DNA from: RUG14199 sp964629225
Lineage (GTDB): Bacteria; Bacillota; Clostridia; Oscillospirales; CAG-272
Assembly (NCBI GenBank): GCA_964629225.1
Contig: CAZVQC010000013.1
Span: forward strand, 1-53,010
Reading direction: 5' to 3'
DNA: 53,010 nucleotides
Numbering within the stretch: the stretch's first letter is position 1; every line of letters begins with the position of its first letter. Both the position numbers and the translations under genes were made by a program. The notes under the pieces are model-generated. The model searched no databases. It saw only the letters and a list, made by a program, of their open reading frames with translations, and was not told where the DNA came from. Below, one piece after another: positions 25,373 to 34,296 of the stretch.

Positions 25373-26644
25373 ATGAAAAAGATCATCTATTATGCAAGTA
25401 TACTCCTATCAGTGGCACTTCTTGTGGGCGGATACTACTTTGTTTCGGCTAAAGGAGCACCCTACGAGACCGCCGATACAACGGAATACGTTAGAGCCGT
25501 GATCCTTGAGATCACGGATGCGACCACCACATCCACTGTAGAAGGCAGCACTATGACCGACACTGTCTACACGTTCAAAGCAAAGCTTCTCGGCGGTGAA
25601 AACAAGGGCGACACCGTAAGTGCCACTCAGCTCGAAAGCTCCTATGCCAATTTCAACGCCCGACCGGTATCAAAAGGTGACAAGATCATCCTCTGCCGCA
25701 CGGACGAAAGCGAGAGCTGGTCCTTTGCAGAGTACCAAAGAAGCGATGTTATCCTCATTCTCGCAGTGGCATTCTGCACCGCTCTGGTCATTTTCGGCCG
25801 CTCAAAGGGTCTTAAGACCCTCATAACCCTCCTTTTGACGGTGGCATCGGTAGTATTCGTTCTTATACCGGCTATCCTCTCCGGTCAAAATATCTACCTT
25901 TGGACCGTGATAGTCTGCATCTATATCACCGCTATGACTCTCGTTATCGTCAACGGGATCTCCTACATGAGTCTTGTGGGGGGCATCGGATGCATTGGCG
26001 GAGTTGCGGTGGCGGCGATCGTCACAACGGTAAGCGACCTGTTCCTTAAGCTGTCCGGCTATACCGACGACTGTACCTTGTATCTGTCCTATATCGGAGG
26101 CAAGGGCACCATCGACATCAGAGCGCTCACCTTTGCGGGAATCCTTGTAGGCTCCATCGGAGCGGTCATGGACGTGGCAGTCAATATTGCGGCATCCCTA
26201 CATGAGGTGGCAAATAAAATAGATCACCCCTCCTTCAAAGAGCTCTACAAGTCCGGTATCACCATAAGCCGTGATATCATCGGTACTATGTCAAATACCC
26301 TGATACTTGCATTCATCGGAAGCTCCCTATGTTCCCTGCTTTTGATAGTCTACTATAACGCATTCTCCACTTTGAATCTCTTCAACAAAGAAATAATAGT
26401 GACCCAACTCCTAGAGATACTGGCAGGAAGTTTCGGCATACTCTCCACCCTACCCCTGACCTCTCTCATCAGTGCGCTGTTCTATTCAAGATTCGACAAG
26501 ACGACTATGGGACTTAAGACACCGTCGGAGGAGAAGATAAGAACAGCTCTTCAAAATAAAAAGAAGCAAAACGCCAAAAAGATCCCTGCACAAGCGGAGA
26601 TCGACGAGTATTCGAGAATGCTTGACGAGGCAAACAAAGAATAA
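25373..26644 (+). CDS. YibE/F-like multi-span membrane protein
   Basis: A 423-residue membrane protein of the YibE/F family, of unknown function. Residues about 5-25 form a first membrane anchor, followed by an extracytoplasmic beta-rich domain (RAVILEITDATTT, GENKGDTVSATQ) that resembles an OB-like fold, then about seven membrane helices with the conserved pattern GRSKGLKTLITLLLTVASVV and AGILVGSIGAVMDVAVNIAASLHE. The C-terminal tail is cytosolic and basic. The ATG at 25373 follows CAGGTAT; the long frame upstream from 25145 is a shadow of the previous gene. A strong terminator follows. Confidence 0.85.
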   Translation: MKKIIYYASILLSVALLVGGYYFVSAKGAPYETADTTEYVRAVILEITDATTTSTVEGSTMTDTVYTFKAKLLGGENKGDTVSATQLESSYANFNARPVSKGDKIILCRTDESESWSFAEYQRSDVILILAVAFCTALVIFGRSKGLKTLITLLLTVASVVFVLIPAILSGQNIYLWTVIVCIYITAMTLVIVNGISYMSLVGGIGCIGGVAVAAIVTTVSDLFLKLSGYTDDCTLYLSYIGGKGTIDIRALTFAGILVGSIGAVMDVAVNIAASLHEVANKIDHPSFKELYKSGITISRDIIGTMSNTLILAFIGSSLCSLLLIVYYNAFSTLNLFNKEIIVTQLLEILAGSFGILSTLPLTSLISALFYSRFDKTTMGLKTPSEEKIRTALQNKKKQNAKKIPAQAEIDEYSRMLDEANKE

Positions 26645-26657
26645 CGGAATCAAAACA

Positions 26658-26688
26658 GCGGCACCGCAATGCGGTGCCGCTCAATTTT
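26658..26688. terminator. Bidirectional terminator
   Basis: GCGGCACCGC-AAT-GCGGTGCCGC, a perfect 10-base stem with TCAATTTTAT on the plus side, between convergent genes. Confidence 0.88.
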
Positions 26689-26689
26689 A

Positions 26690-28141
26690 TCAAAGGACAT
26701 TTGAAACCGACTTTTTCCGGTTCTTTCTGTCGGCAAATACGCCGAGAAGCATTATAACTGCAAAGAGGATAAGGTATGCCACAACCGGGCATGAGAATCT
26801 TCCCTCCGCCTTTGCGTTCACGTAAGGCTCGATGCCGTGGGCAAATATTGCGGCGATGACCATGAAGACGGAGCCGCACATTGCAATCACGGGAATAACG
26901 AACCTCTTCACGGGGTTAAGATCGTTAGCCTTCTTCATGAACATGATGAAGATGGGAAGATACAGTGCATAGACAGTAATGATTGGAAGCTCCGATGAGT
27001 CAAATCCGAAGAAGCCGAACCAGTTGGTGGGAGCAAGGTTTGCACCGTAGAAGAACAAGAACCAAGCCGCACTGATGATAAGACCGGCAACGGAGGAGTT
27101 GGTGGTCATGTTGGTGGAAGCGGAGACCTCGTCATAGACATGGGGACGGGGGCCGCGACCTCTGACTGCAACGGAGTACATTCCCCGGGTACAGCCCAGC
27201 ATAAGTCCGTTGAGAGTGCCCATGCAGGATACGGCGACGAATGCGTTGAGTATCGCACCGAACACCTTGCCGAATACGTTGGTGAACGCCTCGGTGGCAC
27301 CGTCCTTGATAAGAACGTCGCTTGTAGCGCCGCCGGCAACGCCGATATAGTAGGCGATGTAGATAACGGCAATTATGATACCGCCCACAACAAGAGCGAT
27401 GGGAAGGTTCTTCTTGGAATTCTTAAGCTCCGCATTGATGGAGGTGGCGATGATCCATCCCTCGTAAGCGAAGGAAGTGGCAACTACACCTGCAAAGAGA
27501 GGACTTATGTTCATCTGCCCTGCGGTGTCAACGGTAGCCTCTGTGGTGAAGTTGACGATAAGTGTCTGATTCTCTCCTACGATACCCACGATGATACCGA
27601 CTATAGCCATAAGAAGCAGGGGTACCAGTTTTATAAACGTGGTGCTGACCTGAAAATGTCCCGCTATCTTCGGAGACAGCGCATTGATGGCATAAGCCGC
27701 ACAAAGGAAGAACAGAGACAGTGCCATGCATTCGGGACCGGTGACGATATTCTCAATCTGTATCGACGGAAACGCCGAGGTGAGAAAAGCGAGAGAATAT
27801 CTTGCGGAGAGCCATGCAAGCACGGATGTAAGAGTGGGATAGTAAGCGGTGGTCAAAAACCAGCCGATAAGGTAGGCATAGTTACTGCCCACAGTTGCTT
27901 CCGCATAGTCAACGATGCCGTTGACCTTCTCATACTTCGTCGCCATGATGGCAAACGCCAGTATGCAGGACAGCATGATAAGTCCGCCGATAGCCCATGC
28001 GATTATGCCGAGAGGCATGTTGCCCTGAGTCTTTTGGAGAACTGTCTGTGCCTTATAGAACACTCCGCTGCCGATAACGATACCGACGACCATGGCAATT
28101 GCGGTCACAAGACCGTATTTTTTCTTAAGTTGTACGCCCAT
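26690..28141 (-). CDS. APC-superfamily amino acid permease
   Basis: A 483-residue transporter with about 12 membrane spans. The first span carries MVVGIVIGSGVFYKAQTVLQ, the GSG substrate-backbone site typical of LAT-like exchangers, and the sixth has SFAYEGWIIATSINAELKN, the matching unwound helix. This pattern fits SteT/LAT-type amino acid exchangers, but the amino acid cannot be told from sequence. The ATG follows GAGGAATTTCAA. It lies 77 bases after the aldolase gene on the same strand, with only a weak hairpin between, so it may share that promoter. Confidence 0.88.
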   Translation of the reverse strand: MGVQLKKKYGLVTAIAMVVGIVIGSGVFYKAQTVLQKTQGNMPLGIIAWAIGGLIMLSCILAFAIMATKYEKVNGIVDYAEATVGSNYAYLIGWFLTTAYYPTLTSVLAWLSARYSLAFLTSAFPSIQIENIVTGPECMALSLFFLCAAYAINALSPKIAGHFQVSTTFIKLVPLLLMAIVGIIVGIVGENQTLIVNFTTEATVDTAGQMNISPLFAGVVATSFAYEGWIIATSINAELKNSKKNLPIALVVGGIIIAVIYIAYYIGVAGGATSDVLIKDGATEAFTNVFGKVFGAILNAFVAVSCMGTLNGLMLGCTRGMYSVAVRGRGPRPHVYDEVSASTNMTTNSSVAGLIISAAWFLFFYGANLAPTNWFGFFGFDSSELPIITVYALYLPIFIMFMKKANDLNPVKRFVIPVIAMCGSVFMVIAAIFAHGIEPYVNAKAEGRFSCPVVAYLILFAVIMLLGVFADRKNRKKSVSNVL

Positions 28142-28218
28142 TTGAAATTCCTCTTTTTCTGATTTTCACTGCAATGCAGTATGGAACGACAGAATTCCAA
28201 AAGCACAGAATACGGCTC

Positions 28219-28899
28219 TTATTTGATAAGATCCAGTATCTTCTTGTCACCGTACACACTCTCCCAGTCCTTGCTGAAGTCATCTACCGCATAGAAAGTA
28301 AGAGGATGGTAGACCAATTTCTCGAAAAGTTCGGGGTTGATGGTAACGGCATGAGTTCCTACGAGAGCCGCTTTGTGGACCTGCTCGACATTCTTGAAAC
28401 TTGCCGCAAGTACCTTTGTGGGGAGGTTATAACGGTTGAAAAGCTCAACTATCTCACCTGCCACGTGAACACCGTCGGAAACGATGTTGTCAAGGCGGTT
28501 GACGTAGGGCGCTACGAAGTCGGCACCGGCAAGGGCTGAAATAAGCGCCTGCTGCTGAGTAAAGATAGCGGTCATGGTGACTTTAATACCCTTTTTCTTA
28601 AGAAGCATTGTAGCCTTGAGTCCTTCGGGGGATACGGGGATCTTAATGTAGAAATCTCCGCCGACGAAGTCTTTCAGTTCTTCAGCCTCTTTTACGATAT
28701 CCTCGGTCTTGGAAGAAGTCGTCTGGATATGAAGCATTTTATCGGGGCCGATAATGTCACGAATCGTCTTTACGAGGGGGCCGAAATCAGTGTGCTCTTT
28801 GGAAATGATCGTGGGATTGGTAGTAACGCCTGCGATGGGGTAGAATTCGGCGCATCTTTTGATCTCGTCGACGTGTGCGGTATCAATGATATAAAGCAT
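28219..28899 (-). CDS. fsa: Transaldolase-like fructose-6-phosphate aldolase
   Basis: A 226-residue class I aldolase of the small transaldolase (TalC/FSA/MipB) family. It starts MLYIIDTAHVDEIKRC and has AGVTTNPTIISKE and the Schiff-base lysine in GDFYIKIPVSPEGLKA (near residue 87). In known members this enzyme cleaves or forms fructose 6-phosphate, or acts as a transaldolase; the two cannot be separated by eye. It has AAGGAAGG before the ATG and a strong promoter upstream, and is followed by the APC permease gene. Confidence 0.9.
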   Translation of the reverse strand: MLYIIDTAHVDEIKRCAEFYPIAGVTTNPTIISKEHTDFGPLVKTIRDIIGPDKMLHIQTTSSKTEDIVKEAEELKDFVGGDFYIKIPVSPEGLKATMLLKKKGIKVTMTAIFTQQQALISALAGADFVAPYVNRLDNIVSDGVHVAGEIVELFNRYNLPTKVLAASFKNVEQVHKAALVGTHAVTINPELFEKLVYHPLTFYAVDDFSKDWESVYGDKKILDLIK

Positions 28900-28940
28900 G
28901 ATAAGCCTTCCTTAAAATAATATAATTAAGTTTACACTGA

Positions 28941-28969
28941 ATTTTAGCACCGCCGGAGTTTTTTGTCAA
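28941..28969 (-). promoter_or_regulatory. Sigma-A promoter of the aldolase gene
   Basis: On the minus strand TTGACA (28964-28969), 17 bases, TAAAAT (28941-28946); start codon about 41 bases downstream. Confidence 0.85.
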
Positions 28970-29219
28970 TCGTGCGAATGACCAAAAATGCGACCGTTAA
29001 ATGCCTTTGCTTTGTAAAAGAAAGTCCCCCGTCTGACATTATTACTAATTAATGTACTAATTATATCACTGTTTCCACAGCATTGCAAGGTTTATTATCA
29101 AAAAAACTCAACACCGATATAACAAAATGTGATTATTCCTATCGAAATCGACGGATTTTGCAATGATTACCTGTCTTTTTAACATTTTCATGAAAAAAAC
29201 GTTCAATTCAAAAGCCGTC
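28970..29219. other. Intergenic stretch between divergent promoters
   Basis: No gene seen. The only structure noted is a direct repeat TACTAATTA at 29043-29051 and 29055-29063, one helical turn apart. Confidence 0.4.
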
Positions 29220-29248
29220 TTGACAAAACACACCGCCACCGTTATAAT
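29220..29248 (+). promoter_or_regulatory. Sigma-A promoter of the hydrolase-like gene
   Basis: Perfect TTGACA (29220-29225), 17 bases and perfect TATAAT (29243-29248). Confidence 0.9.
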
Positions 29249-29279
29249 CTAACTAAGACACCGAAAGGCGGCAAATGAT

Positions 29280-31334
29280 ATGAAGAACACTATCGTAGTG
29301 AAAAACAAGAGCATAGAGCTCAAGTTTGACAGAGACACTGGGCTTTTGTCGGAAGCACGAAGGGCAGACTGTCCAAGTCACAATTTGGTCGACCGAAGGG
29401 GCGCGGGAAAGCTCCGTTACACGCTGATAGGGGATGCTATCATAACGGATGAGCCATTTACTCCCTACAGGGACAAAAGCGCCGAATACGACTCGATAGA
29501 GGCATCGGGAAACGTTGTAATATGCAAGAACACTTCTCTGTCCGCAAAGACGGTCTTCACACTCACTGATGACCGACTTGATATCGTGACAGACTCCTCA
29601 TCCGACTCCGTCTCTCAGTTCGGCATCGAGCTGGATCTTAATTTTTTAAGTAAGAAAAACGGCACCTATTTAGGTCAGATCATACCCACGTCTCCATTTG
29701 TTTCCTCTTTCGGTAACAGAATGTACTACATAATGCCCGTTATCGGTGACGGATATCTTGTTGCCATGTCCAAGACTCCCGGGGCTATCTGGAAGATAGA
29801 CTACTCCCCCTACTCATTCGGACATTTCATCAACAACTTGGTATTTCTCTCCTCCGTTGACCACCATTTCGGAAAGGAAGGCGAAAAGCACCTTGAGATC
29901 ACCGTAACCTTTGCAAAAAGTGAGAGCGAATGCTATGAGATCATAAGCCGCTTCTTTGACTGTCCCGTGGTGACTCCAAGGCTTACCGGCTCATTTGACG
30001 GAAAGCTTGACGTCGATATTTTGGGAGATGCCGACACGGTCAAGGTGATACTGGGAGAAAAAAGTGACGAGGCAGAGGTCAAAGACGGAAAAACCACAGT
30101 CTCGGCTCTCGGCTTCGGTCGTCATACCGTGGTACCCTTCAAAAACGGCAAGAGAGGGATAGACTGTGAACTGTGGTTTGCAAGCTCCCCGAAGGATCTC
30201 TTTGAAAAATGTCTTGACTCCGTGGAGGAAGAATACCACCTTGAGGACAATCTCTGCGAGGGAATGGCTTGGTGCTGGGCAATGCTGGCTTATATGGATC
30301 TCTACGGCGAGAAAAAGTATCTTCCAAAGGTGGAAAAGGCTCTTCGAAACGTAATGTGCGAAGAGGGAGAACCGATACCGAGACACTCCATAGTGCCCCA
30401 TGCCGCAGACGGCTTCCCCCCTTATCATATCTGCAGATCGAAAAGAGTCCAAGAGCAGTTTTTCGGAATATCGATACTTACGGATATGTACAAGGTAACA
30501 AAAGATGAAAAGTATCTTGATTTCGCCGTAAATAGCGCTTTTACTGTAATAGATACGTACCAAACGGAGAGCGGAGCCATAGTAGGCGAGAATGACTACA
30601 CCACCGTCTGTGCCCCTATTATCCCCATAGTTGACCTTGCGGTGCTGTTCAAAAATCGGGACTTTGAAAAACACGAGTATTTCAAATCTGCGGCAAAGAA
30701 AATGGCAGAACACCTTTTAAGGAGAGGGCTTCATTTCCCAACCGAGGGCATCAAAAGCAACGTCAACGATGAGGAGATGGAGGATGGGTCAATATCATGT
30801 ACTGCACTGTCGGTGCTCTACTATTGTAAAAATATAGAGAGAAAAGAGGAGTATATCGCCTTTGCAAAAGAGGTGCTAAAGTTCCATGAAAACTGGACGA
30901 TAAGTACCCCCGATGTGCGCCTGTACCGCTCCTCCATGCGCTGGTGGGAGAACATTTGGGAGGGTGATGCCAACGGACCCGCCATCTGCGGAGGACATGC
31001 ATGGACGGTATGGAGAGCCGAGGCAGACTACCTCATTGGTGAACTTACCGGCGAGAGAGACTACAGTATCCGCTCCTACAACGCTTTCATGACAAACCTT
31101 GCCAAGATCTGTCCGGACGGAAGAATGTACGCTTGCTATCAACCGGACTTTTTCCCCGGCGGCGGAGACTGCGGAATCAGAGAGACCCTTCCTCAAATGG
31201 CGAAGGAGGATATCCCGAAAAAATACGGTATCTTCCACGGTTATCCCCACCACTTCGACAGTTCCCTTTCCCGCTATATGTGGGTCAGAGCCGCCCATAC
31301 ATGGCTTCAAAACGGAAGAGACTTTAAAATATAA
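29280..31334 (+). CDS. Unrecognised six-hairpin-like glycosidase or related protein
   Basis: A 684-residue protein without a signal peptide, so cytosolic. Residues 1-300 look like a beta-sandwich (KNTIVVKNKSIELKFD...GELWF-type strands). Residues about 320-680 read as an alpha/alpha barrel: repeated long helices with aromatic and acidic loops, such as GMAWCWAMLAYMDLYGEKKYL, SKRVQEQFFGISILTDMYKVT, ENIWEGDANGPAICGGHAWTVWRAE and YGIFHGYPHHFDSSLSRYMW. This two-domain order is known from several glycosidase and epimerase families, but I do not recognise the family and name no substrate. It has its own near-perfect promoter and a terminator, so it is a single-gene unit. Confidence 0.7.
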   Translation: MKNTIVVKNKSIELKFDRDTGLLSEARRADCPSHNLVDRRGAGKLRYTLIGDAIITDEPFTPYRDKSAEYDSIEASGNVVICKNTSLSAKTVFTLTDDRLDIVTDSSSDSVSQFGIELDLNFLSKKNGTYLGQIIPTSPFVSSFGNRMYYIMPVIGDGYLVAMSKTPGAIWKIDYSPYSFGHFINNLVFLSSVDHHFGKEGEKHLEITVTFAKSESECYEIISRFFDCPVVTPRLTGSFDGKLDVDILGDADTVKVILGEKSDEAEVKDGKTTVSALGFGRHTVVPFKNGKRGIDCELWFASSPKDLFEKCLDSVEEEYHLEDNLCEGMAWCWAMLAYMDLYGEKKYLPKVEKALRNVMCEEGEPIPRHSIVPHAADGFPPYHICRSKRVQEQFFGISILTDMYKVTKDEKYLDFAVNSAFTVIDTYQTESGAIVGENDYTTVCAPIIPIVDLAVLFKNRDFEKHEYFKSAAKKMAEHLLRRGLHFPTEGIKSNVNDEEMEDGSISCTALSVLYYCKNIERKEEYIAFAKEVLKFHENWTISTPDVRLYRSSMRWWENIWEGDANGPAICGGHAWTVWRAEADYLIGELTGERDYSIRSYNAFMTNLAKICPDGRMYACYQPDFFPGGGDCGIRETLPQMAKEDIPKKYGIFHGYPHHFDSSLSRYMWVRAAHTWLQNGRDFKI

Positions 31335-31340
31335 CACCGA

Positions 31341-31368
31341 TGCCTCCCCAAATGGGGAGGCACTCTTT
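31341..31368 (+). terminator. Terminator after the hydrolase-like gene
   Basis: TGCCTCCCC-AAAT-GGGGAGGCA, nine-base stem, followed by CTCTTTTG. Confidence 0.85.
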
Positions 31369-31402
31369 TGCCCAAGATGAAACGGTGTGGTTTATTCTCC
31401 TC

Positions 31403-31431
31403 TTGACAAATACCCCACGGGGGTATATAAT
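31403..31431 (+). promoter_or_regulatory. csoR-copA promoter with CsoR operator in the spacer
   Basis: TTGACA (31403-31408) and TATAAT (31426-31431) are 17 bases apart. The spacer and first base of the -10 form the GC-rich inverted repeat ATACCCCACGGGGGTAT, which matches the known CsoR operator type (TACCCC-GGGGTA). Bound repressor would cover the promoter. Confidence 0.9.
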
Positions 31432-31460
31432 GGTATCAAAACGGGAGGTATGGACACACT

Positions 31461-31766
31461 ATGAAAAATGAGACCTGCAACTGCTGTTCCAAAAGGACGG
31501 AACGAAACGAAGAGGAAAAGAAGCAGCTGCTCAACCGACTAAACAGGATCGAAGGACAGATCCGCGGTCTTAAGAGAATGGTAGAGACCGACTCCTACTG
31601 CGGTGACATACTGACTCAGTCATCTGCAGTCAACGCCGCAATATCATCATTCAACAAAAGCCTTCTCTGCCGCCACATGCACACCTGCGTAGTGCGCGAT
31701 ATCAAAGGCGGCAAAGAGGCCGTTATCGACGAACTTGCCGATATCATCGGAAAGTTGATGAAATGA
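31461..31766 (+). CDS. csoR: CsoR-type copper-sensing repressor
   Basis: A 101-residue all-helical repressor of the CsoR/RcnR family. It carries LNRIEGQIRGLKRMVE and the metal-site pattern of copper sensors: Cys in SYCGDIL (near 47), then His and Cys in CRHMHTCV (near 72-76), the C-H-C fingerprint. An N-terminal CNCC adds three more cysteines. Cu(I) binding should release the operator in its own promoter. The ribosome site GGGAGG is rather far (about 12 bases) from the ATG. copA follows after nine bases. Confidence 0.93.
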   Translation: MKNETCNCCSKRTERNEEEKKQLLNRLNRIEGQIRGLKRMVETDSYCGDILTQSSAVNAAISSFNKSLLCRHMHTCVVRDIKGGKEAVIDELADIIGKLMK

Positions 31767-31775
31767 GAGGTGGAA

Positions 31776-34247
31776 ATGAAAAAATTTTATATTACCGGCA
31801 TGAGCTGCGCCGCCTGTGCAGCAAGGATCGAAAAAGCGGTATCTGCCGTGGACGGTGTTTCCACCTGCTCTGTCAGCCTCCTTACAAACTCCATGGGAGT
31901 TGACGGAAGTGCCGATGAAAACGACGTGATCGCTGCGGTAACAGCCGCAGGCTACGGTGCTTCCGTTCAAGACGGAAAGAAGAATGAGAATACGGGCTCC
32001 AAGTTCAAGGACGAAGAAACCCCGAAACTCTTGAAGCGGCTGACCGTGTCGCTTGTGTTCCTTTTACCACTCATGTACATCACCATGGGACATATGATGT
32101 GGGGCTGGAGGCTTCCCTCTTTTCTTGAAAACGATCCTCTTTCCATTGCACTCTTTGAACTGTTATTTGCTACTGCGGTGGTGATAGTTAATTCAAAATT
32201 CTTTACAAGTGGCTTTAAGGCTCTGACAAAGCGTTCACCCAATATGGACTCACTTGTGGCGTTGGGATCGTCTGCCGCTTTTATTTGGAGCATCGTTATC
32301 ATGTTCACGATGACTGCATCCGCCTCAAAAGGAGATACGTCATCCCTGCACGGGAAACTTATGGAACTCTATTTTGAGTCTGCGGCAATGATACTGACCC
32401 TCATAACTGTCGGCAAGACCCTTGAGTCCTACTCAAAGGGAAAGACCACAAACGCCCTGAAAGCACTCATGGATCTCGCTCCCAAGACCGCACGGCTCCT
32501 TGCGGACGGAAAAGAAATTACCGTCCCCGCCAACAGAGTCAAGGTCGGAGACATCTTCATATCCCGTCCCGGAGACATATTCCCCGTAGACGGTGAGGTA
32601 ATAGAGGGAGGAGGAGCGGTGGACGAATCCGCAATGACCGGTGAGAGCATCCCCGTTGATAAAGCAGTAGGAGACAAAGTCTCCCAAGGCACTGTCAACA
32701 GATCCGGATATATGAAGTGCCGTGCAAACAAAGTAGGAGAGGATACGGCACTATCACAGATAATCGAGATGGTAAGTGATGCCGCCGCAACGAAGGCTCC
32801 CATAGCGAAGACCGCTGACAAAGTATCCGGAGTCTTCGTTCCCATCGTTATCGCTATTGCCGCCGTTACCGTTGCCATTTGGATCGCAGTCTCAAAAGAC
32901 GTGGGATACGCTCTTGCAAGAGGCATCTCAGTACTCGTCATAAGCTGTCCCTGCGCCCTCGGACTTGCAACACCCGTGGCGATAATGGTAGGTAACGGTG
33001 TGGGAGCAAGAAACGGAATCCTTTTTAAGACCGCGGCTTCCTTGGAAGCGGCAGGTAGAATTAAAAACGTAGTCCTCGATAAGACCGGCACCGTTACGGA
33101 GGGGCGTCCCGAGGTCACGGATATCATTCCGTATGAAAGCAGTGCCACAGAGCTCTTAAAAGTCGCATATTCGCTTGAAAGCATGAGTGAGCACCCATTA
33201 TCCCTCGCCATCGTAAAAGAAGCTGAAAAGCACTTTATTTCGCGCGACAGCGTCACTGACTTTGAAGTGATGCCGGGAAAAGGGCTGAAGGGAGTTATTG
33301 ACGCATCATACGTCCTCGGTGGCAATGAAATATCCGTCGGCAAAGAGGCAAAGATACCCGACAAACTGTCGGAAATTGCCATAAATCTCTCGGAGGAAGG
33401 AAAGACTCCCCTTTTCTTTGCGAAAGATAAAAAAGTCCTCGGCATTATAGCGGTTGCCGACAGGATAAAAAAAGAAAGCCCCAGTGCGATAGCGGAACTT
33501 AAAAAGATGGGCATCGGCGTTACCATGCTGACGGGAGACAACGAAAGAACGGCAAATGCAATAGCAAAAGCCTCCGGCATCGACAGAGTCATCTCCGGAG
33601 TATTACCCAAGGGGAAAGAGCAGACAGTAAAAGAGATATCGGTATCCGGTCCATGTGCCATGGTGGGTGACGGCATCAATGATGCTCCGGCACTAACATC
33701 GGCGGATCTCGGAATAGCTATCGGTGCGGGTAGCGATATCGCCATCGACTCGGCAGATGCGGTATTGGTAAAGAGCGATCTTGCTGACGTCCCCGCCGCT
33801 ATAAAGCTCGGAAGAGGGACCTTGAGAAACATTAAGGAAAACCTTTTTTGGGCACTTATCTACAATACCGTAGGTATCCCCATAGCCGCAGGTGCTCTCG
33901 TGCCCCTCGGTATCACCCTTGACCCCATGTTTGCGGCGGCGGCAATGAGCCTGTCAAGTTTCTGTGTCGTCACAAACGCCCTAAGACTCAATTTCATAAA
34001 AATAAAAAACAAAACGGAGGAACCGAAAATGACAGAATTCAAAAAGACCTTAACTGTAGAAGGCATGATGTGCCCTCACTGCGAAAACGCAGTCAAAACA
34101 GCCCTTGAAGCAATACCCGGCTGTATAAGCGCAGAAGTCAGCCACAAGACCGGCACCGCAGTTGTCACCTCAAGTGAAGAGATATCCAGCGAAGTGCTGA
34201 CTGATACGGTAGTCCAAAAGGGCTACACGGTCACATCCGTTAAGTAA
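31776..34247 (+). CDS. copA: Copper-exporting P-type ATPase with N- and C-terminal HMA domains
   Basis: Cu(I) exporter in the cell membrane. Residues 1-65 form a metal-binding HMA domain with GMSCAACAARIEKAV. The core has about eight membrane helices, the actuator loop MTGES, the transport-site SCPCALGLATP, phosphorylation site DKTGTVTEGRP and GDGINDAPAL; YNTVGIPIAAG and MSLSSF fit the Cu(I) class P1B-1. The last 72 residues are a second HMA domain with EGMMCPHCENAVKTAL, in the position where a separate CopZ gene would be expected. I start at the ATG 31776-31778 after GAGAGG; a GTG two codons earlier is also in frame. Regulated by CsoR. Confidence 0.95.
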   Translation: MKKFYITGMSCAACAARIEKAVSAVDGVSTCSVSLLTNSMGVDGSADENDVIAAVTAAGYGASVQDGKKNENTGSKFKDEETPKLLKRLTVSLVFLLPLMYITMGHMMWGWRLPSFLENDPLSIALFELLFATAVVIVNSKFFTSGFKALTKRSPNMDSLVALGSSAAFIWSIVIMFTMTASASKGDTSSLHGKLMELYFESAAMILTLITVGKTLESYSKGKTTNALKALMDLAPKTARLLADGKEITVPANRVKVGDIFISRPGDIFPVDGEVIEGGGAVDESAMTGESIPVDKAVGDKVSQGTVNRSGYMKCRANKVGEDTALSQIIEMVSDAAATKAPIAKTADKVSGVFVPIVIAIAAVTVAIWIAVSKDVGYALARGISVLVISCPCALGLATPVAIMVGNGVGARNGILFKTAASLEAAGRIKNVVLDKTGTVTEGRPEVTDIIPYESSATELLKVAYSLESMSEHPLSLAIVKEAEKHFISRDSVTDFEVMPGKGLKGVIDASYVLGGNEISVGKEAKIPDKLSEIAINLSEEGKTPLFFAKDKKVLGIIAVADRIKKESPSAIAELKKMGIGVTMLTGDNERTANAIAKASGIDRVISGVLPKGKEQTVKEISVSGPCAMVGDGINDAPALTSADLGIAIGAGSDIAIDSADAVLVKSDLADVPAAIKLGRGTLRNIKENLFWALIYNTVGIPIAAGALVPLGITLDPMFAAAAMSLSSFCVVTNALRLNFIKIKNKTEEPKMTEFKKTLTVEGMMCPHCENAVKTALEAIPGCISAEVSHKTGTAVVTSSEEISSEVLTDTVVQKGYTVTSVK
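34029..34247 (+). other. copZ: Possible internal start giving a free CopZ-like chaperone
   Basis: A perfect GGAGG (34016-34020) stands eight bases before an in-frame ATG (34029) within copA. Starting there yields a 72-residue HMA protein, MTEFKKTLTVEGMMCPHCEN and on, the size of a CopZ copper chaperone. So the fused domain may also be made as a separate protein, or the site is a relic of a former copZ gene joined by loss of the copA stop codon. Confidence 0.5.
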
Positions 34248-34254
34248 AAGTTGC

Positions 34255-34296
34255 AACACCGCCCCACTCGGTCACTTCGAGCAGGGCGGTGTTTTT
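34255..34296 (+). terminator. Terminator of the copper operon
   Basis: AACACCGCCC (34255-34264) pairs with GGGCGGTGTT (34284-34293) and runs into TTT. Confidence 0.85.

Noticed and set aside
27140..28162. 340-codon plus-strand frame over the APC permease gene
   Set aside because: Antisense shadow of a clear 12-span transporter; no membrane or domain pattern.
32429..33832. 467-codon open frame antisense to copA
   Set aside because: It mirrors copA codons, is very rich in Ser and Ala, and shows no domain or ribosome site.
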